Assembly (NCBI GenBank): GCA_949516455.1
Contig: CATILC010000211.1
Location: 1-7,168, forward strand
Length of the DNA: 7,168 bases
From: Flavobacteriia bacterium
Lineage (GTDB): Bacteria > Bacteroidota > Bacteroidia > Flavobacteriales > Schleiferiaceae
Direction of reading: 5' to 3'
In this document: in pieces, positions 1-6,200 of the stretch
Numbering within the stretch: position 1 is the stretch's first letter
Layout: the number at the start of each line of letters is the position of its first letter
Made by a program: the position numbers and the translations under genes
Notes under the pieces: generated by a model
The model's input: only the letters and a program-made list of their open reading frames with translations
Told to the model about the DNA's origin: nothing
The model's database searches: none

Positions 1-1817
1 CCTGCTGTCGCTCCGGGATCGAGGTCGACGGGGAATCCGTCCAGTGCATTGCCGAGTCGATCGAAGCCGTAAAGACTTCCAGCCGTATTCAGGACGTACT
101 GGAGTTTGCCATTCTTGTATCGGTCAATGGCGTAGGGTGTGCCGAGCATGATTCCGTCCAGTTGAACGCGCCAATCGATCCTGCCTTTTGTATCCAGCAG
201 GTAGAGCACATAATTGCTGTCTTGCACCAAAAACGCCCTTGGACCGCCACGGTGACTGGCCAGATCGAATGGCCCGGCAATGACCTCACTTTCAAGGCTC
301 GCCGTCCAGGTATTGCGTACGGGTTTGTTCTTGGGGCTTCCACTGTTCAGACTGCCTTTGATGTAGGTCCATTCTCCGCGTTGCAACAAGGAGATGCCTC
401 CCGAGCGTATGGGCCCCATGGCCTTTTCGCCGTTGGCCAGAGAGGGCATTCCCTTCCCGTTGACAAAGTGCATCAGGACATGGGCCAGTCCCGGGTTTTG
501 GAAACCCATGTGGCGGTTGGCATCTCCACTGGGGTAGAATTTTTCAGGGGAAGGGCCAAACTGCCCTTCGAGATGTTCGCCCGTCTGTAATTCGTTGATG
601 GTCTGTTTGAGTCGGTCGGGGGAAGCAGACAAATACATGCGGCCGTCTATGATGCAGAAATGATCGCAATCTGTCGAGAAGCGCTGGTAGGTGAACAGCG
701 CGTCCAATGAACAGTTGCGGTTGAGGTGAATGATCTCAATGGCTCTGAACAATTCCGTGGACGCCACATCGGTTTGAAAATCCGACAATATCGATCGGGG
801 GTCCGTTTCCAGTACACCCAGGAAGAAAACGGGGGATAGGTACTGTCCATTTTTATCGTCCGGGAGAAAGAACGCACCGCAGCTTCGGCGTTCATCGAAC
901 CAGCTGCTCAGCTCACTCAAAGGACCGATCGGCTGCTGCAGATCCGCAGTATTGAGTCTTTTGGTCGACCACAGCGCTGCAGAGGCCGGAATGAAATCCT
1001 GTTTTTCAAATTCATGATTGATGGTCTTTTGCAAGGGTTTGGGCATCTGCTGCTCCGTCCGGTTGACGATGCCCGAGAAGTAAAATCTGTCCTTTCCCAG
1101 CACAAGGTCCAACGCCATCCAGCCGTCGATCCCATTCCAACTGGAAAGCTGACTTCTCTCAAACCAATGGCGCCACAGGGAACGCATTTCCTCCACCTGC
1201 AAGAAAAGGGTCATGTCCGTTCCTTCGTCGGCGCTGCCGATGAGTTTGATCAAGCCTTCACTTTGGCCGGCCTCTTCTTCTTGCCCCCCTTTCCGTATGG
1301 TCTCCTCAAGGAGCAGCCTGGAACTGGTCAGGAACCAATTTCCTTCGATAGCCGTGAGAAACCATTGCGCAGAATCCGATTCGATCTTCAGGAAACGACT
1401 ACCTGAATAACTGGATTCGGTCCAGTCAACAGGGCCAAGCAGCCAACCGAGTTCCTTCTCGGACATGGGGCCGGGTTCAAAAATGAGTGCCACATCATAG
1501 CGGTCGGCACCGGACGCAGCGACGCAGAGAAGCATTTCTCTGGGCATTGGGAAAGTGTCGTCCACCTCGCCTTCCGGAAAGATCTGCTTCAAAAGGTCGA
1601 TGCTCCCTTTTCCTGCGGGAAAAGCCGACGGAATTTCAAAGAATCCGTGCTGAACACAATCCAGGATCCCTTGCATTCCCTTATGTAGATCGATGACCAT
1701 GGCCGAGCGCACCGGAACGAGCGTCCACGGGTCAGCGGTTTCGGCTGTGTCATGCGTACAGCCGGTAAAAACACAGGCCGATAAAAAAAGAAAAGGAAAG
1801 AAGAGCAGGGGACGCAT
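1..1817 (-). CDS. Large predicted lipoprotein with C-terminal propeller-like repeat, function unknown (3' end cut by the window)
   Basis: This is an uninterrupted minus-strand frame of 605 codons that runs off the left edge, so the C-terminus is missing. The ATG at 1817 lies 9 nt after the rnhB stop. The N-terminus is a lipoprotein signal: MRP, a Leu/Phe-rich core, then a lipobox LSAC (residues 12-15), with a second possible one, FTGC, at 17-20. Acylation and transport to the inner leaflet of the outer membrane, or another periplasmic face, is inferred; no dense acidic run follows either Cys, so surface export is not specifically indicated. Residues about 30-490 form a long globular region I cannot assign; its spacing vaguely recalls DUF3352-type Bacteroidota proteins. 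Residues about 500-605 look like beta-propeller blades of the PQQ/FG-GAP-like kind (YLLDTKGRIDW, DRYKNGKLQYVLNT, YGFDRLGNALDGFPV). No catalytic motif is visible. It is probably the last or a late gene of the adk-obg operon. The gene call is firm; the function is unknown. Confidence 0.87.
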   Translation of the reverse strand, partial: MRPLLFFPFLFLSACVFTGCTHDTAETADPWTLVPVRSAMVIDLHKGMQGILDCVQHGFFEIPSAFPAGKGSIDLLKQIFPEGEVDDTFPMPREMLLCVAASGADRYDVALIFEPGPMSEKELGWLLGPVDWTESSYSGSRFLKIESDSAQWFLTAIEGNWFLTSSRLLLEETIRKGGQEEEAGQSEGLIKLIGSADEGTDMTLFLQVEEMRSLWRHWFERSQLSSWNGIDGWMALDLVLGKDRFYFSGIVNRTEQQMPKPLQKTINHEFEKQDFIPASAALWSTKRLNTADLQQPIGPLSELSSWFDERRSCGAFFLPDDKNGQYLSPVFFLGVLETDPRSILSDFQTDVASTELFRAIEIIHLNRNCSLDALFTYQRFSTDCDHFCIIDGRMYLSASPDRLKQTINELQTGEHLEGQFGPSPEKFYPSGDANRHMGFQNPGLAHVLMHFVNGKGMPSLANGEKAMGPIRSGGISLLQRGEWTYIKGSLNSGSPKNKPVRNTWTASLESEVIAGPFDLASHRGGPRAFLVQDSNYVLYLLDTKGRIDWRVQLDGIMLGTPYAIDRYKNGKLQYVLNTAGSLYGFDRLGNALDGFPVDLDPGATA

Positions 1818-1826
1818 GACGCAAAT

Positions 1827-2441
1827 TTATGATGGTCCCTCGAGTGGAAGGTGCAATTGTTCGGGTAAAAGCCGAAAGCTTTGACGATGTTGGATGCAGG
1901 GCCCCATTTTAGAGATCGCCCGGCGATGAGCAGCCGTTGGGTAGCCCTTGTTCCTTTGCCAATCGTAATGCGGATGTTCCCCGTGCAGTTCTCGCATCAA
2001 TTGGTCCCGGTGTTGTTTGGCCAGGATGCTTGCTGCGGCGATGGAACGAAATCGGCCATCTCCTTTGATCATGCATCTGTATTCGATCTGCTTGTACGCC
2101 TGGAATCGATTGCCATCGATCAGCAGGAGGTCGGGCTGAAGCACGAGGGCATCGAGCGCCTTGTGCATGGCGAGAAAGGAGGCGTTGAGGATGTTCAACC
2201 GGTCGATATCTTTTGGGCCGACCACTCCTATTCCCCAGGCCAGAGCTTCGTTCTTGATCATAGGAACCAGGCGTTCCCTTGCTTTTTCGGTGAGCTTTTT
2301 TGAATCGTCGAGCCGGTGCAATTGCGTTCTCTCTGGCAAGACCACAGCTGCAGCAACCACGGGACCGGCCAGACAGCCTCTTCCCGCTTCGTCGCATCCT
2401 GCTTCGATGCGTCCCTTTTCACAAAACCGAAGCAGACTCAT
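1827..2441 (-). CDS. rnhB: Ribonuclease HII
   Basis: A complete 204-residue enzyme that cleaves the RNA strand of RNA-DNA hybrids and nicks 5' of ribonucleotides misincorporated in DNA; it is cytoplasmic and metal dependent. The four-acid active site is visible: D17 and E18 in CDEAGRGCLAGP, D109 in LLLIDGN, and D146 in AAASILAKQHRD. The GRG motif (20-22) that reads the ribonucleotide 2'-OH is intact, as are IKGD (125-128) and the NKGYPT-x2-H element (164-172). Length is normal for the family (about 200). The chosen ATG at 2441 puts the conserved core at the usual distance from the N-terminus; it overlaps the stop of the upstream glycosyltransferase gene in an ATGA arrangement. The frame stays open upstream to 2582, but that extension is unlike RNase HII and lies inside the glycosyltransferase gene. 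No Shine-Dalgarno sequence is seen, so translation is probably coupled. Confidence 0.97.
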   Translation of the reverse strand: MSLLRFCEKGRIEAGCDEAGRGCLAGPVVAAAVVLPERTQLHRLDDSKKLTEKARERLVPMIKNEALAWGIGVVGPKDIDRLNILNASFLAMHKALDALVLQPDLLLIDGNRFQAYKQIEYRCMIKGDGRFRSIAAASILAKQHRDQLMRELHGEHPHYDWQRNKGYPTAAHRRAISKMGPCIQHRQSFRLLPEQLHLPLEGPS

Positions 2442-3586
2442 TTCTGAAGACAGGATTCGATGACCTTCCACACCACTTCGGCACTTCGGTCCCAGGAATA
2501 GTGCGTCAGACGATCTTTTCCCAGCCCGATCAGTCGATCGCGGAGATCTTTGGATGAAGCGATCTGCTCCATGGAGGTGCACATTTCTGTTTCTGAGTCC
2601 GGATCGAAGAGGAGCGCCGCATTGCCCGCTACTTCAGGCAATGAGGTCCGGTTTGCGCACAAGACGGGCGTCCCTGCAGACCACGCTTCGAGCACTGGAA
2701 TGCCAAAACCTTCGTAGAAGCTGGGGCAGACCATCGCTATGGAGCCATTTAGCAATAAGTACTTTTCTTCTTCACTCAATCTGCCCGTCAGGTGGATTCG
2801 GCCTCTGTCGATGGAAGAGGTCAGCATTGCCCACTCTTTGCGATAATGCCCGGTTGCCTCTCCGGCGATGATCAAATGGTGATTCGATCCCGAACCATTT
2901 AAGAATCGTTGGAAGGCAGCCATGAGCCGAGGCAGGTTCTTTCTTCTGTGAATGGCTCCGATGTAGGCGAAGTACGGAGCGCCCGAGGTCAGTTGCACGA
3001 AGGGGTTGTCCATACGCTCCTTTTCTTCGGAGCGCGTCCCCGGCAGGGCATTTGCCGCAACTTGGATCTTTTCCAGTGGAAGCCCATAGGAAGCCTGCAG
3101 ATCTTTTTTGGAATATTCTGAGACAGTGATCACCTGATCGGCTGTTCGCGCAAATCGGGGGAAGAATCGGTTGTAGAAATGCGCCACGGAGGCAGGCAGG
3201 TCTTCTGGGCGGTGCAGAAAGTTCAGATCGTGGATCGCGATGATCTGGGGAAAAGGACTTTTTGGCAAGCCAAAACCGTCAAGCGATAAGAATGCATCGA
3301 TCTTTTTTCTCCTCAAATAGAGGGGAAGAGTGATCTCGAGCCAACACCGCCATAAGAGCGGGTGACGCGTCGGCGGTGGCAGCTGAACAGCTGTGCAGTT
3401 GTCGGAATAGATGAATCGGTCGTGGAAGGGCCGATCGAAGAGCAGAAGGAAATCCACTTCGGGATGCGAACGGGTCAGGCGCTTTGAGATCTCATCGGTG
3501 TATACACCCAGGCCCTCCAGTTTGCCGTCCTGCAGCAGGCGCGCATTTACGGCAATGCGCTTTCTTTCTTTTTTGGATTCACTCAA
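2438..3586 (-). CDS. Glycosyltransferase family 4 (glycosyl transferases group 1), GT-B fold
   Basis: A 382-residue cytoplasmic or membrane-associated enzyme that moves a sugar from a nucleotide-sugar to an acceptor, with retention expected for the family. The N-terminal acceptor domain opens with IAVNARLL and the glycine loop KLEGLGVYT (22-30), and has AIHDLNF (117-123) and VSEYSKKDL (155-163). The C-terminal donor domain starts near YIGAIHRRKNLPRL (208-221), where R215/K216 are in the position of the usual phosphate-binding basic residues, and carries the E-x7-E motif (E292 and E300 in YEGFGIPVLE), followed by GTPVLCANRTSLPEVAGNAALLFDP. No membrane segment is evident. The start is TTG at 3586: there is no ATG or GTG before the conserved IAVNARLL, and this start overlaps the crcB end by 8 nt. 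The resemblance is to mannosyltransferase-like GT4 enzymes, but donor and acceptor cannot be read from sequence. It lies between crcB and rnhB rather than in a polysaccharide cluster. Confidence 0.93.
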   Translation of the reverse strand: MSESKKERKRIAVNARLLQDGKLEGLGVYTDEISKRLTRSHPEVDFLLLFDRPFHDRFIYSDNCTAVQLPPPTRHPLLWRCWLEITLPLYLRRKKIDAFLSLDGFGLPKSPFPQIIAIHDLNFLHRPEDLPASVAHFYNRFFPRFARTADQVITVSEYSKKDLQASYGLPLEKIQVAANALPGTRSEEKERMDNPFVQLTSGAPYFAYIGAIHRRKNLPRLMAAFQRFLNGSGSNHHLIIAGEATGHYRKEWAMLTSSIDRGRIHLTGRLSEEEKYLLLNGSIAMVCPSFYEGFGIPVLEAWSAGTPVLCANRTSLPEVAGNAALLFDPDSETEMCTSMEQIASSKDLRDRLIGLGKDRLTHYSWDRSAEVVWKVIESCLQK

Positions 3587-3950
3587 CGGAAAGTGAACGC
3601 TGGTAGAGGAAGAAAATGGCCAAACAGCCCGCAGTACTCAATAGAATGTTCAACGCCAAAAAACCCCAGGCGCCCTCTTGAAGCAACCGATGATTTTCCA
3701 GTGAAAAAGTGGAAAAAGTGGACAGGCCACCACAGAATCCGATCATGCCGAACATGCGACTCTTTGCGCTAATGCTCTCCTGATCGAGGCCAACGAGCAG
3801 GGCCATGACAAGACAGGCCAACACATTGGCCAAGAGCGTGGACCAGGGGAAGAGACTCTTGCCCCACCCGAAGAATGTTCCGAGCTGGCCAATGCCAAAT
3901 CGCAGCAAACTTCCCAATCCTCCGCCGGCAAAAACAAGCAAGGCGTTCAT
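3579..3950 (-). CDS. crcB: CrcB/Fluc fluoride channel
   Basis: A 123-residue inner-membrane protein of the Fluc family, which assembles as a dual-topology dimer and lets fluoride leave the cell. Four hydrophobic segments are visible, at about 1-22, 34-54, 64-84 and 96-117. Family signatures are present: GGGLGSLLRF (9-18, conserved Arg17), STLLANVLA (37-45, conserved Asn42) and GFCGGLSTFSTFS (71-83), which holds the central sodium-site loop and the two pore phenylalanines F79 and F82. Compared with the common GFCGGLTTFSTFS there is a conservative Thr-to-Ser change at 77, and Ala replaces the usual Gly three residues after Asn42. The ATG at 3950 overlaps the PAP2 stop (ATGA) and gives a normal family length; the frame is open to 4259 upstream, but that part lies within the PAP2 gene and is rejected. 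There is one copy here, so a homodimer is expected. No fluoride riboswitch can fit upstream. Confidence 0.95.
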   Translation of the reverse strand: MNALLVFAGGGLGSLLRFGIGQLGTFFGWGKSLFPWSTLLANVLACLVMALLVGLDQESISAKSRMFGMIGFCGGLSTFSTFSLENHRLLQEGAWGFLALNILLSTAGCLAIFFLYQRSLSVE

Positions 3951-4522
3951 GAAATGGTTTTTTTCATCGCACTGAAGTAAGGTGTCAGGGGCAAACTTAT
4001 TAGATAGCCAATGAAGCCGCCGAGCAGGGCCCCACCGAGTACGTCTGCTGGATAGTGCACACCCAGATAGATCCGGCTGAATCCGACCAAGGCTGCCCAA
4101 AACAAAAGAATGCGTCGGGTCCAGGTCGCGTCGGGAAGAAAGCGGTAGAGTAGGATGGCAATGCCCGCTGTATTGGCGGCATGAGAAGAGACAAATCCAA
4201 ACTTTCCTCCACAGCCATCCACGATCCGAAGCCGATTGGCCAGATCGGCAACATGGCACGGCCGCAGCCGCTCAAATACTTCTTTGAATGCCTGTACGCT
4301 GATCTGATCGGTGAGCACAACACACAGTATACACGCGATGACCCCCAGCCCAAAACCCTTCCTGGAGTGGAAATGCCACATGCTGCCCAAAAGGAAAATG
4401 TAGAAGGGGAGCCAGCCGATCTCACTGCTGATAAATATCATGACTCCGTCCCAATTTGGGTTGCCCATGCCGTTCAGCCAGACCATCAATTGCGCGTCCC
4501 AGGAAATGAGCTGCTCCATCAT
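3947..4522 (-). CDS. PAP2-family membrane phosphatase (phosphatidic acid phosphatase type 2 / lipid phosphatase-like)
   Basis: A 191-residue integral membrane protein with the three-part PAP2 active site: K-x6-RP (K80 to R87-P88), a C2 motif FVSSHAAN (110-117, with the H114 expected to act as acid/base), and SR-x5-H-x3-D (S149, R150, nucleophile H156, D160). Hydrophobic segments lie at about 26-47, 57-73, 118-129, 137-150 and 161-181, so the active site probably faces the periplasm. Family members remove phosphate from lipid pyrophosphates, phosphatidic acid, phosphatidylglycerophosphate or lipid A; undecaprenyl-pyrophosphate recycling or lipid A 1-dephosphorylation are possible, but the substrate is not readable here. 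C2 has SSHA in place of the more usual PSGH. Two adjacent ATGs (4522, 4519) both overlap the obg stop; 4522 is used, giving the ATGA overlap. The frame is open to 4600, but the added residues lie in obg and are rejected. Confidence 0.94.
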   Translation of the reverse strand: MMEQLISWDAQLMVWLNGMGNPNWDGVMIFISSEIGWLPFYIFLLGSMWHFHSRKGFGLGVIACILCVVLTDQISVQAFKEVFERLRPCHVADLANRLRIVDGCGGKFGFVSSHAANTAGIAILLYRFLPDATWTRRILLFWAALVGFSRIYLGVHYPADVLGGALLGGFIGYLISLPLTPYFSAMKKTIS

Positions 4523-5508
4523 TCGGTATCGTGCAGCCTTTTCCAGATCTCGTCCTTGAGTTCGCTGAGGCCTTTTTGAGCCACTGACGAGATGTAGCAA
4601 TGAGGGATGTTCAAGGAGGCGCTGATCTCCTCTTTCAATTCATCGTCCAGCAGATCCGATTTGGAAATGGCGATGATCCGCTCCTTGAGAAGGAGTTCTG
4701 GATTGTGCTTTTTCAGCTCACCCAGCAGGACCTCATAATCTTTTTGAATATCTGCTGCATCGGCTGGGATCATGAAAAGCAGAATGGAATTTCGTTCGAT
4801 GTGTCGGAGGAACCGAAGGCCCAGTCCCTTGCCCTCCGAAGCGCCTTCAATGATGCCCGGGATATCGGCCATCACAAATGAGCGAAAGTCTCTGTGGGCA
4901 ACAATGCCCAGATTGGGTGTGAGGGTGGTGAACGGATAATCGGCGATCTCCGGTTTGGCGGCTGAAAGAACAGAAAGCAAGGTGGATTTGCCTGCATTTG
5001 GAAAGCCCACGAGCCCCACATCCGCAAGCAACTTCAGTTCAACCAGCACGTTTCGTTCTTCGCCTTCTTCTCCGCTTTGTGCAAATCGGGGTGTTTGCCG
5101 CGTGGCGCTCTTGAAATGCACATTGCCCAAACCTCCGCGACCGCCTTTTAAAAGAATGAGCTCTTCACCGTGCTCCGTCACTTCACCCAGCTTTTCATTG
5201 GTGTCGTGATCGTAGGCCACAGCGCCAAGAGGCACTTCGATGAAGTGATCCGCACCCTGTTTTCCAGTGGATTCCTGCTTTCCTCCGTTTCCTCCGTTTT
5301 CCGCCTTTATGTGTCTCTTATATCTCAGGTGAAGAAGGGTCCACAGATTCCGATTGCCCTTCAGCACAATGTGACCTCCACGGCCACCGTCGCCGCCATC
5401 GGGCCCTCCTTTTGGGATGAACTTTTCTCTCCTTAAGTGATGGGAACCTGCACCGCCCTTGCCCGACTGGCACCAGATGCGAATGTGGTCAACGAAGTTC
5501 CTGGACAA
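4519..5508 (-). CDS. obg: GTPase Obg/CgtA, ribosome assembly
   Basis: A 329-residue essential GTPase that binds the 50S precursor late in assembly and links ribosome maturation to growth and the stringent response; it is cytoplasmic. The glycine-rich Obg fold fills residues 1 to about 158 (SGKGGAGSHHLRREKFIPKG, GGDGGRGGH, KGGRGGLGN). The G domain follows: G1 GFPNAGKST (168-176), G2 with YPFTTLTPNLG (191-201), G3 DIPG (215-218), G4 SKSD (282-285) and G5 SSVA (307-310). SKSD instead of NKxD is, as I recall, usual in Bacteroidota. The protein stops after the G domain; the C-terminal OCT domain of longer homologues is absent. The start is TTG at 5508: the adk stop is in the same frame only two codons upstream, and no ATG or GTG lies between it and the conserved NFVDHIRIW. 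It is 6 nt from adk and overlaps the PAP2 gene by 4 nt. Confidence 0.98.
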   Translation of the reverse strand: MSRNFVDHIRIWCQSGKGGAGSHHLRREKFIPKGGPDGGDGGRGGHIVLKGNRNLWTLLHLRYKRHIKAENGGNGGKQESTGKQGADHFIEVPLGAVAYDHDTNEKLGEVTEHGEELILLKGGRGGLGNVHFKSATRQTPRFAQSGEEGEERNVLVELKLLADVGLVGFPNAGKSTLLSVLSAAKPEIADYPFTTLTPNLGIVAHRDFRSFVMADIPGIIEGASEGKGLGLRFLRHIERNSILLFMIPADAADIQKDYEVLLGELKKHNPELLLKERIIAISKSDLLDDELKEEISASLNIPHCYISSVAQKGLSELKDEIWKRLHDTE

Positions 5509-5514
5509 GCCGGG

Positions 5515-6090
5515 TTATTTGATCTGATCCACAGCCTCGATCAGGCGATGGGTGATTTCAGAAATGGCACCTACTCCGTCAATGCCGCGGTAGCGCCCCA
5601 GCCCTTCATAGTGGGCCTGAACCGGAGCCGTTTCCTCTCGATAGACCCGGAGCCGGTTGGCAATGATCTCAGGATCGGCATCGTCTGCTCTTCCGCTCGA
5701 TTCAGCCCTCTTGATCAAGCGACTTTTCAGCTCCTCTTCGGGCACCTCCATGGCCACAAGGGAGGAGACAGATTCGTTGCGCTCTTTGAGAAAAGCATCC
5801 AGTGCAATAGCCTGTGCCACCGTCCTGGGGAATCCATCGAAGATGAATCCTTTGGCATCGCTTCTCTTTTCCACTTCCTCCCGAAGCATGCGAACGGTCA
5901 CCTCGTCCGGGACCAGTTCGCCTTTGTCTGCATAGGAGCGAGCCAACTGGCCCAGTTCCGTGCCCTCTTTCATGTGGTAGCGGAAGACATCGCCTGTGGA
6001 GAGGTGTACGAGTTCGTACTGCTCGGACAGGAAGGCCGCTTGTGTACCCTTCCCCGCACCTGGAGGACCGAACAAGATCAAATGAAGCAT
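5515..6090 (-). CDS. adk: Adenylate kinase
   Basis: A complete 191-residue cytoplasmic enzyme that interconverts ATP + AMP and 2 ADP, setting the cell's adenylate balance. It has the P-loop GPPGAGKGT (8-16), the AMP-binding STGDVFR (31-37) and the family signature GFIFDGFPRT (81-90), with R89 of the FPRT element. The lid is the short form: RAESSGRADD (128-137) replaces the roughly 30-residue lid of long adenylate kinases, and there is no four-cysteine zinc site. The length of about 190 fits the short family common in Bacteroidota. The ATG at 6090 starts the usual MLHLILFGPPG sequence. It is the first gene of the leftward block. In many Bacteroidota adk and obg are neighbours, often with hpt upstream (recalled from family knowledge); here hpt is absent and the divergent manC takes that side. 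Confidence 0.98.
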   Translation of the reverse strand: MLHLILFGPPGAGKGTQAAFLSEQYELVHLSTGDVFRYHMKEGTELGQLARSYADKGELVPDEVTVRMLREEVEKRSDAKGFIFDGFPRTVAQAIALDAFLKERNESVSSLVAMEVPEEELKSRLIKRAESSGRADDADPEIIANRLRVYREETAPVQAHYEGLGRYRGIDGVGAISEITHRLIEAVDQIK

Positions 6091-6119
6091 GATGGGTTGT
6101 CTATTGAAATAGAAGCTAC

Positions 6120-6151
6120 CAAAAATAGGTCAGTGAAAACTTCTTTTTGAA
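6120..6151 (-). promoter_or_regulatory. Predicted promoter of the adk-obg operon
   Basis: On the minus strand TATTTTTG (6127-6120) matches the Bacteroidota housekeeping -7 element TAnnTTTG at every fixed position. A TTC at 6151-6149, one base from the TTG of the -33 element, lies 21 nt upstream of it, within the usual spacing. Transcription would start near 6113, giving a short leader of about 23 nt before the adk ATG. The match is by eye; the weak -33 box lowers confidence. Confidence 0.55.
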
Positions 6152-6181
6152 TTTCAGGTCGATGGCCGATGCCTATTTTTG
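6147..6181 (+). promoter_or_regulatory. Predicted promoter of manC
   Basis: On the plus strand TATTTTTG (6174-6181) is an exact TAnnTTTG -7 element, about 20 nt before the manC ATG, which leaves a leader of roughly 13 nt. A TTG at 6147-6149 could be the -33 element, but the 24-nt spacing is a little longer than usual. It shares the middle of the intergenic region with the minus-strand -33 box, so the two promoters are back to back. Confidence 0.5.
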
Positions 6182-6200
6182 TGCAAATTCAATTTTGACA

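Larger units (their letters stand above)
6120..6181. repeat. 10-bp inverted repeat in the divergent promoter region
   Basis: CAAAAATAGG (6120-6129) and its exact reverse complement CCTATTTTTG (6172-6181) are separated by 42 bp. Each arm contains one of the two predicted -7 elements plus two extra matching bases on the upstream side. The simplest reading is that both arms are promoter elements; a paired regulator-binding site is also possible. Confidence 0.6.

Noticed and set aside
162..590. Plus-strand open frames of 130-142 codons at 162-590, 1014-1406 and 1881-2303
   Set aside because: All are antisense to the lipoprotein gene or rnhB, with low-complexity or implausible protein sequences and no supporting promoter.
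2442..2582. Extended N-terminus for rnhB starting at 2582
   Set aside because: The added 47 residues do not resemble RNase HII and lie fully inside the glycosyltransferase gene; the ATG at 2441 gives normal length.
3951..4259. Extended N-terminus for crcB (open frame from 4259)
   Set aside because: The extra 103 residues are Arg/Ser/Pro-rich noise opposite to the compact membrane protein expected; the ATG at 3950 gives the family length of about 123.
4523..4600. Extended N-terminus for the PAP2 phosphatase (open frame from 4600)
   Set aside because: The added residues are a frame-shifted reading of the obg C-terminus; adjacent ATGs at the obg stop are better.
5437..6150. A 237-codon plus-strand open frame opposite adk and the obg start
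   Set aside because: It lies antisense to two unmistakable genes, its protein has no family resemblance, and its openness follows from the codon use of the opposite strand.
6162..6200. Alternative in-frame manC start at 6162
   Set aside because: It precedes the predicted -7 element, so it would not be on the transcript, and the family normally begins only a few residues before the AGGxGSRFWP loop.
6195..6200. TTGACA, identical to the sigma70 -35 consensus
   Set aside because: It abuts the manC ATG, has no -10 box at a useful distance outside the gene, and Bacteroidota do not use this box.
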